Below are positions 8,510-18,300 of a stretch of 64,000 bases of DNA, in pieces (within the stretch, counting starts at the first letter, position 1; each line of letters opens with the position of its first letter). The translations under genes were made by a program, and so were the position numbers. Where the stretch lies: the NCBI GenBank assembly GCA_009777175.1, contig WRMI01000004.1:1-64000 (forward strand), written 5' to 3'. Source of the stretch: Marinilabiliaceae bacterium (GTDB lineage Bacteria > Bacteroidota > Bacteroidia > Bacteroidales > Marinilabiliaceae). The notes beneath the pieces were generated by a model. The model was not told where the DNA came from and did not search any database. It worked only from the letters and a program-made list of their open reading frames with translations.

Positions 8510-10249
8510 TTACCTATCAAGATTAATGTAACTAATAGCGTCGTTGAGTATATCTGATTGTTCGTTCAAAAGAATAGCATTACTTGCTAATTCTTCACTT
8601 GAGGCTGCATTTTGCTGGGCAACATGATTAAGTTGTTGGATGGCATTATTCACTTGCGCGGCACCTTCGTTTTGTTCGAGACTTGCAGTTGCAATTTCTT
8701 TGACAAGATTAACGGTTTTGTCAATTTCGGGTAAAATATTTTTAACAATTTTTCCTGAATCTTCGACTGTTTTTAATGTATTATCTGCGAGTAAAATTAT
8801 TTCGTCTGCAGCGTTTTTGCTTCGTTCGGCTAATTTTCGTACTTCTGTAGCAACAACTGCAAATCCTCTTCCGTGTTCGCCTGCTCTTGCGGCTTCAACA
8901 GCAGCATTAAGTGCAAGAATATTTGTTTGAGAAGCAATATCGTTAATAATTGTAATTTTTTCTGATATTTTTTTTGCTTCTTTTTGGTTGTTATCGGCTG
9001 CTGTCATAAGTTTACTCAATCCTTCAGTAACGTTTGTTGTAATTGTGTTTGCATTTTGAGCGTTGTGCGTATTTTGCTGAATGTTTGCCGCCATTTGTTC
9101 CATGGAACTGGAAACTTCTTCTAAAGAAGATGCTTGCTCGTTTGCTCCTTGCGACAAAACTTGCGAACTATTGTTTATAATTTCGCCCGCATCTTTAACA
9201 TGCGTAACACTTTCTCTGATATTTCCAACTAGAGTGCTCAATTTATCCACCATATTTTTCATTGATTTGAGTAGAAGTCCGAATTCATCTTTGCGTTCAA
9301 TTGATTTTTGGTCAAAATTCAATTGAAGGTTGCCGTCAGCGACTTGTTCGGCAGTGTATAAACATTTATTAACAATATGCAGCAACGACCTAATAATGAA
9401 TGCAACAACAATTGCGTTTAACAAAATGCAGAATACAATTCCAATAATAACAACAAAAATTGTATCTGAGACTCTATCTCTCAACAAAACAACTAGTCCG
9501 TCGTTCATTAAATTCACACTATTCTGGAAATCGTCAGAACTTTGAAAAAGGTCAACTTTAGCAAAATTTTCTGTATTAATTGTCTCTTTTAAATCTGCCC
9601 ATAATTTTTGATATTTATCAATGAATGGTTCAATTTCTCTTAAATTATTTCTTTTTACAGAATTTTTAAAATTATTGAAATAATTTCTGAATGCCGTTTC
9701 ATATAATGGGTCTCCGTTTGATTCGATGAAACAAATTGCCGAATAATGCATTTTTAAATTTTCTCGATTAACAGCTAAAATTTCAATTCCTGTTCTTCTT
9801 TCAAAAACGTTATTGTAGATAGCAGTAAGTTCTTCAGTAAGTTGGTGTACTTCTTTTTCTACTCTTTTTCTACCTTCAAAACTTTGCGATAGTTCTAATA
9901 AGTTTTTTTTATAAGTGGCGATGTCTTTGAGACATTTTTCACCGAGTTCTCGGTTTGCCTTTACTCTGACGCTGGCGATAATAGTTTTCATTGATTCTTC
10001 TATAATTTCGATGTTGTCCGAAATTGGTGTCAAAAGTTTCAAATCTTTTGTTTCAATCAATTGTCGTACTTTCAGGTCGCTGTCAAAAATTTTCTCTTTG
10101 ACAATGCTGTAAGAATTCAGCCTGTCAATATCTTTGATAATGTTGTTCATGATGACAAAATTCATCATTCCGCTGATAATCATTATTATTATCGCGATGC
10201 TAAAACTAATTATTAGTTTTAATTTTAAATTCAAGTCGTTAAAATTCAT
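8510..10249 (-). CDS. Methyl-accepting chemotaxis protein
   Basis: This is a membrane chemoreceptor that would pass signals to CheA and CheW. The 579-residue product has a first membrane segment at about 12-34 and a helical four-helix-bundle-type sensor region to about 265. A second membrane segment lies at about 267-290, followed by a HAMP domain and the long coiled-coil signalling domain. The conserved hairpin tip ([20 protein letters not shown], continuing FAVVA) is intact, as are Q/E-rich adaptation-site regions on both sides. No other chemotaxis gene is in the window, so it depends on a pathway encoded elsewhere. The ligand cannot be predicted. Confidence 0.93.
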   Translation of the reverse strand: MNFNDLNLKLKLIISFSIAIIIMIISGMMNFVIMNNIIKDIDRLNSYSIVKEKIFDSDLKVRQLIETKDLKLLTPISDNIEIIEESMKTIIASVRVKANRELGEKCLKDIATYKKNLLELSQSFEGRKRVEKEVHQLTEELTAIYNNVFERRTGIEILAVNRENLKMHYSAICFIESNGDPLYETAFRNYFNNFKNSVKRNNLREIEPFIDKYQKLWADLKETINTENFAKVDLFQSSDDFQNSVNLMNDGLVVLLRDRVSDTIFVVIIGIVFCILLNAIVVAFIIRSLLHIVNKCLYTAEQVADGNLQLNFDQKSIERKDEFGLLLKSMKNMVDKLSTLVGNIRESVTHVKDAGEIINNSSQVLSQGANEQASSLEEVSSSMEQMAANIQQNTHNAQNANTITTNVTEGLSKLMTAADNNQKEAKKISEKITIINDIASQTNILALNAAVEAARAGEHGRGFAVVATEVRKLAERSKNAADEIILLADNTLKTVEDSGKIVKNILPEIDKTVNLVKEIATASLEQNEGAAQVNNAIQQLNHVAQQNAASSEELASNAILLNEQSDILNDAISYINLDR

Positions 10250-10312
10250 CTTATTATTATTTAGTTAGTTATGAAAATTCATTATTTGTTCAAAAGAACT
10301 TTAAAATTTTTG

Positions 10313-10343
10313 CAAAAATATTTATTTATTTTTATATCACAAA
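10313..10343 (-). promoter_or_regulatory. Bacteroidota promoter (-33 TTTG, -7 TATTTTTG) of the chemoreceptor gene
   Basis: On the minus strand the -33 box TTTG (10340-10343) and -7 box TATTTTTG (10313-10320) are 19 bp apart, the spacing expected for the Bacteroidota housekeeping sigma factor. The start codon lies about 64 bp downstream. Confidence 0.6.
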
Positions 10344-10423
10344 ATTTTTTTTATAAAAAAGTATAATTGTTTGATAAAAATCTAATTATTTAGCCACGAA
10401 CTTGTTTGTAATTAAATTTTTAT

Positions 10424-11653
10424 TTATGAAAATGTATATTTCAAAACAGGAATAATAGGTCCATCATTAGGGTCGTCATAAATAAAAGTATCGTTCATAT
10501 TTTCAATATTTAAAACCAGGCACTTTTCACCTTGGAAAATATCGTCTGAATTTTCTACTGCAGCACCATCGCACAGCCACATTGACACAGGATACGAGCC
10601 GTTAACAAGATAAGGAGCAATAAGTTCAATTTTTACCTCGCCTTTTTTTCTACTAATTCCAAAATCAGTTATTCCGTGCTTGTAGGTATTAGTTCCAAAT
10701 AAAGGGTTTTCGTAATTATCATAAATAGTAAATGCAAAATTTGGCTGTTTAATGGGGGTGTCGCTTTCATATTTAAGCGTCATAACAATTTTATCTCTGA
10801 TTTGACGTGCCGATACTTCTTTAACAATGTTATTTTTAGGATGATAGATATTTGTACGTTCAAAATTAATATCAGTTTCTAGGTATTTATCAATAACTTC
10901 AGAAATATTTCCAGAAAAGATTATTTTACCATCTTCCAATAAAATGCCATTATTGCAAAGTTTCCGAACTGCGCTCATATTATGGCTTACAAATAAAATA
11001 GTCCGTTGTCCACAATTAGCGACATCTTGCATTTTTCCAATTGCTTTTTTTTGAAATTCAGCATCACCCACTGCCAGCACCTCGTCAACGACCAGAATAT
11101 CGGGCTCAAGATGTGCAGCCACCGAAAATCCTAATCTGACAATCATACCCGATGAATATCTTTTTACAGGGGTATCAATATATCGCTTTACGCCACCAAA
11201 TTCAACTATTTCGTCAATTTTTTGTTTTATTTCAGGTTTTGTCATCCCCAAAATACAACCGTTTAGATAAATATTTTCGCGACCCGTAAGTTCGGGGTGA
11301 AAACCTGTTCCAATTTCCAAAAGTGATGCAATTCTTCCGTGTGCTTCGATAATTCCTGTGGTTGGAGTTGTGATACGTGAAAGAATTTTCAGCAAAGTAG
11401 ATTTACCTGCACCGTTTTTTCCGATAATACCAAGTATATCTCCTTGTTGTACCGAAAAATTTATATCTCGGAGCGCCCACACATAATCGCTATTTCCTTT
11501 TTGAGAACGAATATTTGTTTCGCCAATTTTTAAATAGGGGTCTTCTCGCCTCAAAATGGTTGTTTGCCACCAACGATTTATGTCATGTTTCAATGTTCGG
11601 GTACTCACAAGTCCCAAACGATATTGCTTTGATATATTTTCGAACTTTATCAT
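10424..11653 (-). CDS. Polysaccharide ABC exporter, ATPase subunit (Wzt-like)
   Basis: This is the ATPase half of an ABC exporter for O-antigen, teichoic acid or capsule-type polysaccharides. The 409-residue product has Walker A GKNGAGKS (78-85), the signature RYSSGM (165-170) followed by VRLGFSVA, Walker B with D190-E191 in LVVDEVLAVGD, and the switch histidine in FVSHN. Residues after about 255 form an extra beta-rich domain like the glycan-binding C-terminal domain of Wzt, which recognises a capped glycan end. Its start overlaps the permease stop by 4 bp (ATGA), showing translational coupling. Confidence 0.93.
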   Translation of the reverse strand: MIKFENISKQYRLGLVSTRTLKHDINRWWQTTILRREDPYLKIGETNIRSQKGNSDYVWALRDINFSVQQGDILGIIGKNGAGKSTLLKILSRITTPTTGIIEAHGRIASLLEIGTGFHPELTGRENIYLNGCILGMTKPEIKQKIDEIVEFGGVKRYIDTPVKRYSSGMIVRLGFSVAAHLEPDILVVDEVLAVGDAEFQKKAIGKMQDVANCGQRTILFVSHNMSAVRKLCNNGILLEDGKIIFSGNISEVIDKYLETDINFERTNIYHPKNNIVKEVSARQIRDKIVMTLKYESDTPIKQPNFAFTIYDNYENPLFGTNTYKHGITDFGISRKKGEVKIELIAPYLVNGSYPVSMWLCDGAAVENSDDIFQGEKCLVLNIENMNDTFIYDDPNDGPIIPVLKYTFS

Positions 11654-12492
11654 ACTGTATCCATAAAATTTCTTTGCACTTTATTAAACAAAACTATTCC
11701 GAGAAACAACACCACAAACATAAAACCAAAACTATATCCTAAGTGCGTCCAATTAAATGTACCTTGCCCCAAAGTTGCAAATTTAAAGGTTTCAATAATC
11801 GAAGTTATCGGATTGAGTATCGCTATTGTTTGCATTTTGGGTGATAACAAGCTAAGCGGATAAATTATCGGTGTTGCATACATCCATAATTGGACGATAA
11901 AACTTAAAAGAATGCTTAAATCTCTGTATTTTGTAGTCATTGATGTAGCAATAATTCCAAATCCAAGTCCTAATCCTGCAAGCATTATAATTAATAAAGG
12001 AAACAAAAGAATATATATATTTGGCTGAATATCAGCACCTTGAAATATGTAGAAAAAGTATATAGCCAAAAACAAAATAAGTTGTATTGCAGTTTTTATA
12101 AGTCCCGAAATAACGTTTGTTATAGGCATAATGAGTCTTGGGAAATAGACTTTACCAAAAATATATTCGTTTGCGGTAAATGTTCCTGATGTTTGGTTTA
12201 AACATGTAGAAAAATAGTTCCATAAACATATCCCCGACAGATAAAAGAGAGGTTGCGGAAGTCCATCGGTTGAAATTTTTGCAATTCCGCCAAAAACGAC
12301 CATATATATCAGGGTTGTCAATATCGGATTTACAAACCACCAGATAGGTCCGAGTATCGTTTGTTTGTATTGTGTCACGATATCACGTCTTACAAACATA
12401 TAAATCAGGTCTTTATATCGAATTAATTCCTTAAAATCGATATCCAATAAGCCCGCTTTTGGCTTAATGACCGTGATTTTTTTTTCTATCAT
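11650..12492 (-). CDS. Polysaccharide ABC exporter, permease subunit (Wzm-like)
   Basis: This is the membrane half of the exporter, in the ABC-2 family. The 280-residue product has a basic cytosolic N-terminus, the characteristic segment around LIYMFVRRDIVTQYKQT and ILGPIWW at about 29-53, and six predicted membrane helices, ending with NKVQRNFMDTV. It pairs with the ATPase encoded immediately downstream and probably exports the glycan whose sugar nucleotides are made by the genes at 3.8-7.3 kb. Upstream of it lies the 0.8-kb repeat array, so its promoter must lie in or beyond repeat DNA. Confidence 0.92.
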   Translation of the reverse strand: MIEKKITVIKPKAGLLDIDFKELIRYKDLIYMFVRRDIVTQYKQTILGPIWWFVNPILTTLIYMVVFGGIAKISTDGLPQPLFYLSGICLWNYFSTCLNQTSGTFTANEYIFGKVYFPRLIMPITNVISGLIKTAIQLILFLAIYFFYIFQGADIQPNIYILLFPLLIIMLAGLGLGFGIIATSMTTKYRDLSILLSFIVQLWMYATPIIYPLSLLSPKMQTIAILNPITSIIETFKFATLGQGTFNWTHLGYSFGFMFVVLFLGIVLFNKVQRNFMDTV

Positions 12493-12516
12493 ATAATTTT
12501 ACTTATTAATTTTTCT

Positions 12517-13300
12517 GAAAATATCAATTTCTATTAACCTTATAATCACCGTTTTATATGCTGTTTACGTCTAATTTACTTCTGTTTTTACTTCTAAATT
12601 TCACGAAAATATCAATTTCTATTAGCCTTATAATCATTGCTTTAAATGCTGTTTACTTATATTTTTACTTATGTTTTACTTATAAATGTTACGAAAATAT
12701 CAATTTCTATTAGCCTTATAATCATTGCTTTAAATGCTTTTTTCTTATACTTTTTCTTATAACGGTTTTTATTTTTTACATCCCGTTAGGGATGCATTCC
12801 TAACGGAATGCAGAGGAATCTCGACATTTTAATTTTCTACCAAGCGTTGCATTCCTAACGGAATGCTTTTATTGGTTATAACTTATATTTTTCACGACTC
12901 CTAAATGCTTTTTACTTATTAATTTTTCTGAAAAAAACAATTTATATTAGCCTTATAATCATTGCTTTAAGTGCTGTTTACTTATATTTTTACTTATGTT
13001 TTACTTATGTTTTACTTATAAATTTTACGAAAATATCAATTTATATTAGCCTTATAATCACTGCTTTAAATGCTGTTTACTTCTAATTTACTAATATTTT
13101 TACTTATATTTTACTTATAAATTTTGCTTACAAATTTTTTACTTATAAAATTTTCTGAAAACATCAATTTCTATTAGCCTTATAATCACCGTTTTAGGTG
13201 CTTTTTTCTTATATTTTTACTTATATTTTACTTATAATTTTTCTGAAAACATCAATTATTATAAACCTTATAATCACCATTTTAAATGCATTTTACTTAT
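12517..13300. repeat. Seven diverged copies of an ~88-bp intergenic repeat
   Basis: A core of about 50 bp recurs at 12517, 12605, 12693, 12930, 13029, 13157 and 13244. Each copy reads roughly GAAAATATCAATTTCTATTA, then G-CCTTATAATCA and a GCTTTAAATGCTGTTTACTT-like tail, joined by spacers made of ACTTATA/TTTTACTTAT words. The basic period is 87-88 bp, with one larger gap where another repeat sits (12780-12890). Spacers are not unique and cores vary, so this is not a CRISPR array. There is no gene in 12493-13326. Confidence 0.85.
12780..12890. repeat. Dispersed palindromic module GCATTCC-TAACG-GAATGC
   Basis: The word GCATTCCTAACGGAATGC, an inverted repeat with a 6-7 bp stem, occurs twice here around a TTTTCTACCAAGCG linker. 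Related copies are at 34510-34615, 39068-39170, 42885-42935, 43870-43890 and 46036-46062. It interrupts the ~88-bp array. Confidence 0.7.
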
Positions 13301-13326
13301 AAGTTTACTTATATTTTACTTATATT

Positions 13327-14991
13327 TTACTTATAATTTTTGTTGTCAACAAAAACCCATTGAGAATTTTTATCAGTTCCTATATTTTTGATAACTTTCA
13401 TTTTTCGTAATTTTGATACAAAATTTGTAATTCTTATTTTCCGCTGCTTATCGTCCATTTCTTCAGGTAATTTATCCCAAAGTAACTCGTCAATATCTTT
13501 GCGCGTAGCAGACTTATTTTTCTTTATATGCCTCAATATCAAATCTATATAATCCTGCTTGTCGTATGTTTTGGTTGCTTTTTCATCTATCTTTTCGATG
13601 CTTCTGAGTGACAAATAATAATTCGGCTTGCGCCCTTCAATCAGTTTCAGTTTTCTCAAATATTTTTCTTCATCTTTTGTTAACGGTTTCTGTTTCTGGA
13701 CTTTGTCGAGCAAAAGCACGTCATCCAATGACAAATCGGAGTTATGTTCTAATATTTTGGCGTATCTTGTGTCGGTAACTTTTCCTGTAATTATTACTTT
13801 CACGCGGTTTTCCGAGAGTTCGTAATCGGGCATAGGAAAAAATCGTTCACGCTGATAGTTGAATATTTTTCTGACTCCGCTCCCAATCGTATCTACAAGA
13901 TTGAGATTGAACATAGCACGCACCAAAAACGGATTTCTGACGTTTTCGTAAGGAACGTTTTCATCAATCACTTTTTTTACGTTGCCGGGAATGAACGAGC
14001 CAAGATTAGAAAACACAAGATGGTCGTCAAATTCTACCACATTGATACGTCCGTTTAGCGTATAGTCTTGATGCGCAATGCAGTTGTTGATGGCTTCGCG
14101 AATGACAAACGGCTCGTAAGTGTCCATTTCGTTGGGAAACAACGTGCCTCCGCGGATATAACGGTACTTGACGTTGCGTATTTTAGCGTAAACAGCGTCA
14201 ATAGCCAATAGTAGTGGACATCCTGCTATAAGATAATCCCGTTCTTTATTTTTTGCATCTTTCAATATCCATCGGATAATCGCTTGTGATGGATTGATAT
14301 AGGTATCACTTTCGTCATTGCCTAACAATAGGATGGCTGTGCGGGTGATTTTTCCCTTTTCCGTAACTTTTGCTTTGTTCAAAAAAGTAATATCGTCCCA
14401 TGTGTCAACATCATTAGCAAGGTGCGGAAATTTGAATTTAAAATTGTATCGCGCTACTACAATAGCCTTCGGGTCGAGGTCAGAAATATTGGCATTATGA
14501 ACTATCGCGGCACTCCAATCTTCGATACCTTGCTGACGGCGGATAGCCTCATATTCGTTCATATTAAGCGCACCTAACGACTCGCCCTCTCGTCCGTAAA
14601 AATGTCCCTGAAACGATGTAGGAACACCCTTAGGCGCAGCGGGTATTTGAAACATCACTACACGACCTTCAGGCTCAAATAGTTCGTAAATTTCCAAAAA
14701 CGAAATGCGATTATTTGTCTTTTCTGCCATTTCGTGTTTGAGGCTGTGCAAATCCTTCTGATTGTTACGATATTGAGTCCCAACAATTTTATGTGATTTG
14801 TCAACAATCCCGAATACTAACCATGCGTAAGGTTTTCTTTGCAGGTTTGCCTCGTTGCTAAGTGCCGAAAAGTATTTTCCCAATTTAGAAAATTCATAGG
14901 TGTTTTTTGCTTCCTTAAATTCGACAATTTCCGTCTCGTTCTTCATCGAACGAAGTGTTGTCAATAGGTTATTTATTTCCTGTTCCGTCAT
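13327..14991 (-). CDS. AlbA_2 / divergent ATPase regulator (RecG-like C-terminus)
   Basis: The 554-residue product has an N-terminal AlbA_2 (Schlafen-type) domain at about 15-130, with ETEIVEFKEA near its start. A HATPase_c_4-like region at about 270-390 shows REAINNCIAHQDYTLNG and later NPFLVRAMFNLNLVDTIGSG. A C-terminal winged-helix-like region (about 480-550) has basic residues. Proteins of this type are usually labelled ATP-binding or transcriptional regulators; the biochemical role is not established. It stands alone, with repeat arrays on both sides, which is common for accessory genes. Confidence 0.8.
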   Translation of the reverse strand: MTEQEINNLLTTLRSMKNETEIVEFKEAKNTYEFSKLGKYFSALSNEANLQRKPYAWLVFGIVDKSHKIVGTQYRNNQKDLHSLKHEMAEKTNNRISFLEIYELFEPEGRVVMFQIPAAPKGVPTSFQGHFYGREGESLGALNMNEYEAIRRQQGIEDWSAAIVHNANISDLDPKAIVVARYNFKFKFPHLANDVDTWDDITFLNKAKVTEKGKITRTAILLLGNDESDTYINPSQAIIRWILKDAKNKERDYLIAGCPLLLAIDAVYAKIRNVKYRYIRGGTLFPNEMDTYEPFVIREAINNCIAHQDYTLNGRINVVEFDDHLVFSNLGSFIPGNVKKVIDENVPYENVRNPFLVRAMFNLNLVDTIGSGVRKIFNYQRERFFPMPDYELSENRVKVIITGKVTDTRYAKILEHNSDLSLDDVLLLDKVQKQKPLTKDEEKYLRKLKLIEGRKPNYYLSLRSIEKIDEKATKTYDKQDYIDLILRHIKKNKSATRKDIDELLWDKLPEEMDDKQRKIRITNFVSKLRKMKVIKNIGTDKNSQWVFVDNKNYK

Positions 14992-15071
14992 AGTTGTTAA
15001 AAATATTTAGCCACTAATTACTGCTGCTAAGGTCTTTTTGTAAAAAAATAAGGTTTTATCTCTTTTATTTT

Positions 15072-15215
15072 TTTATTCATTCACTCATTCACTTTTTTAA
15101 ACGCAAAGGCGCAAAGTTGTGAACGCAAAGAAAGCACCAATGACCGCAGACTAAAGTCAGCGGTTAATAAAGGGTCGTGCCTAAAGGCACTTTTTTTTTG
15201 GTTAATCATTATTTT
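15072..15215. repeat. Mosaic of dispersed repeats, including the GTGCCTAAAGGCAC module
   Basis: The 330-bp gap 14992-15321 holds no gene. It contains TCATTCAC words (15072-15095), the AACGCAAAG module (15100-15136) and a module at 15158-15210 with the hairpin GTGCCT-AA-AGGCAC followed by nine Ts. The last module recurs at 37589-37640. On the minus strand both copies contain an ATG followed by codons for M-I-N-x-K-K-S-A-F-R-H-D. Confidence 0.75.
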
Positions 15216-15321
15216 TTTATATATATTTTTTATTTGGGCAAACACGCAGGTTTGACACTACAATTATAATTTCGACAAGGCATGCCTTGTCGCTACATAT
15301 CTACACTCTAAACTCTAATAT

Positions 15322-18300
15322 CTACTTATTCACCACTTTAACAACCCTACTACCCTGCCTAATAATATATATTCCATTGGTAATTTGAAATTTATAATTC
15401 GAAAATGGTTTATTTGCAATTTCTTCATAAATTAGAACACCTGAAACATTATAAATACTCCATTTTTGGTTGATTATCAATCCGTTAATATGTAATTCGT
15501 TGTTTTGTAACCAAGCGGTTAAAGTTTGTTGTTGTGAGTTGCCGTCAATACCTAAGTTAGTAATTTTTATTGTAAATTCTTTTGAGTCACTGCCCGCTGC
15601 ATTTTCTGCTTTTACAGTAAAAATAAAAGTTCCTTCGGTTGTGGGTATTCCTGAAATTATTCCTGATTGTGATAGAGACAAGCCATCAGGCAAATTACCA
15701 CTCTCATGAGTCCAAGTAATTGGCTCATCTCCCGTTGCTTCAACTATTTCGCTATAAGGTTCTCCAACCATTCCATCTAACAGGTTGTTGTCGGTAATTA
15801 TAATAGGAGGTTCATGTGCATTGTATATTACTATTGAAAATTCTTTTTCATCATAAAATACAACATTAGTTGCTTTTATAGTAAAAATAAAAGTTCCTTC
15901 AGTTGTGGGTATTCCTGAAATTATTCCTGATTGTGATAGAGACAACCCATCGGGCAAATTTCCACTCTCATAAGTCCAAATAATTGGTTCATCGCCTGTT
16001 GCTTCAAATATTTCGCTATAAGGCATTCCAACTATTCCGTCTGACAGGTTGTCGGTAATTATAACAGGTTGTTCGGGTGCATTGTGTATTACTATTGTAA
16101 ACTCTTTGATGTCGCTGCCCGCTGCATTTTCTGCTTTTATAGTAAAAATAAAAGTTCCTTCGGTTGTTGGTATTCCTGAAATTATTCCTGATTGTGATAG
16201 AGACAAGCCATCGGGCAAATTTCCACTCTCGTGAGTCCAAGTAATTGGCTCATCTCCTGTTGCTTCAACTATTTCGCTATAAGTCTCTCCAACAATTCCA
16301 TCTGACAGGCTGTCAGTAATTATAATAGGAGGTTCAGGTGCATTGTATATTACTATTGAAAAATCTTTTATGTTGCTGCCCGCTGCATTTTCTGCTTTTA
16401 CATAAAAAGTGAATGTTCCTTCGGTTGTGGGTATTCCTGAAATTATTCCTGATTGTGAAAGCGACAAGCCATCGGGCAAATTCCCACTCACATGAGTCCA
16501 TATTATTGGTGTATTTCCCGTTGCAGTAAGAGTTTGATAGTAATTTGTATCAATTAAGCCGTTGGGAAGTGTTAATGTTGTTATAAATGGAGCACCAGAA
16601 ATTATTAAATGGTATGGCATTGCAACTGTTTCGCCAAATAGTCCGGGTAGTTTATGATTTTGGGTAGTCCATCCGTTTTCAGCAGTGAACCTACCACCGA
16701 AAGTGCCATCTGCATATATTTCTTCTTTAGAAATACTCTCTCCATCAAGGTCTGAAGCGCCAATATTATTCCATATTGAGTTACCGTTTGAGTTTAACAT
16801 ATTAACAAAAGCAATGTTTGAGGTAATCGTTCCGCTGTTGCCTCCTAAAACACGACCAATGTATTGGTTATTACTTGAACTATTAATTTTGGGATTAAGA
16901 GCAGCACAGTTTGATACTGTTCCGTGGTTGTACGCTACAATACCACCAGCGAATGCACTATGAGTGGTAGAATTTGAGGTTACCGTTCCTGTTGAATAAC
17001 AACTCGATAATGTGCCGTTGGAGCCAATGGTTCCTACCACTCCGCCTGCATAAGCATTAGAGTTAGAAGAAGAAGTTGCAGTTACTGTTGCTGTTGAATA
17101 GCAGTTTGAAACTGTGCTATTCGTGCCTACCTGTCCCACCACTCCACCTACATAAACTTGATAATAATAACCAGTAGGTTTAGCAGTTACCGTTCCCGTT
17201 GAATAGCAGTTTGAAACTGTACTATTTGAGCCGATATTTCCTGCAATAATACCTGCATAAGTCGTAAAGGAACCATTGACAACAATTTCCGCATTTTCGA
17301 TACCAAGATTTTTAATTGTGCCTCCATTTACGTTACCGAACAACCCTCCGTATGAAATAGAAGTTGTAGTAGTTTTTAAACCTGTAATTTTCTTGTTATT
17401 TCCGTCAAAAACACCATAAAAGAATGAAGTATTAGTACTATAATTAACAAAACGTCCAATTGATATCCAGCCCTCGCCTGATTGATAGTCGGAAAGGTCA
17501 ATATTATTTCCAAGTTTATAAGACTTGTTGTTATATGCTGCATTATTTTCATTTACAACAGCCGCCAACCATGCAAGTTGGTCGGGTGCAGTGATTATAT
17601 ACGGATAGGGTTCACTTCCGTCTCCTTCCATATTTGGTATTACTTCAATCGAAAATTCTTTTATGTCGCTGCCAAGTGTGTTTTCGGCTTTTACGTAAAA
17701 GATAAAAATACCATAAATTGTTGCTGCTCCTGAAATTACTCCTGACGGCGATAAGGTTAATCCCACAGGTAAATAATGATTATCATCTTCAAAAATCGTC
17801 CATGTAATTGGCTGATTTCCGTTAGCGGTAAAAGTATAGTTATATTCAACATTAGATTTCGCAACAGGTAATGTTTCAGAAGTTATTTCGGGAGCGCCGG
17901 GTAGAAACAGCAAATGTTCGGGCATATCAACTGTTTCGCCAAATAGTCCGGGCAATTTACCGTTTTGAGTAGTCCAACCGTTTTCGGCAGTAAACCTACC
18001 ACCGAGAGTGCCATCTGAATTAATCAGCGCCTTATTAATATCAGCGCCATCAATGTTTGTTGCTCCTTTGTTGTTCCATGAAACATCTCCGTCAGTATTT
18101 AACATTTCAGCAAAAGCAATGTTTGTGGTAAGTGTTCCTTCGTTACTTCCGGTAATACGACCAAAGTTTTTGGTATTTCCCGTACAGTTAATTATAGGAT
18201 TAAGTGCAACACAGTTCGACAATGTACCTGATTTGGATCCCGCTATTCCACCCGCATAAGCGTAGGTGATATTAGAATTTGCGCTTATTGTTCCAATAGA

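Noticed and set aside
12493..13326. CRISPR-like array
   Set aside because: Repeat cores vary, spacers are not unique but made of shared ACTTATA words, periods are uneven (87-237 bp), and no cas genes are near.
15180..15200. Terminator for the giant protease-adhesin gene (GTGCCTAAAGGCAC plus T run)
   Set aside because: The T run follows the hairpin on the plus strand, while the gene is read on the minus strand; the hairpin is part of a dispersed repeat.
16049..16240. Short open frames on both strands within the He_PIG repeats
   Set aside because: They are repeat-derived shadows of the giant surface protein gene; the same frames recur in each unit.
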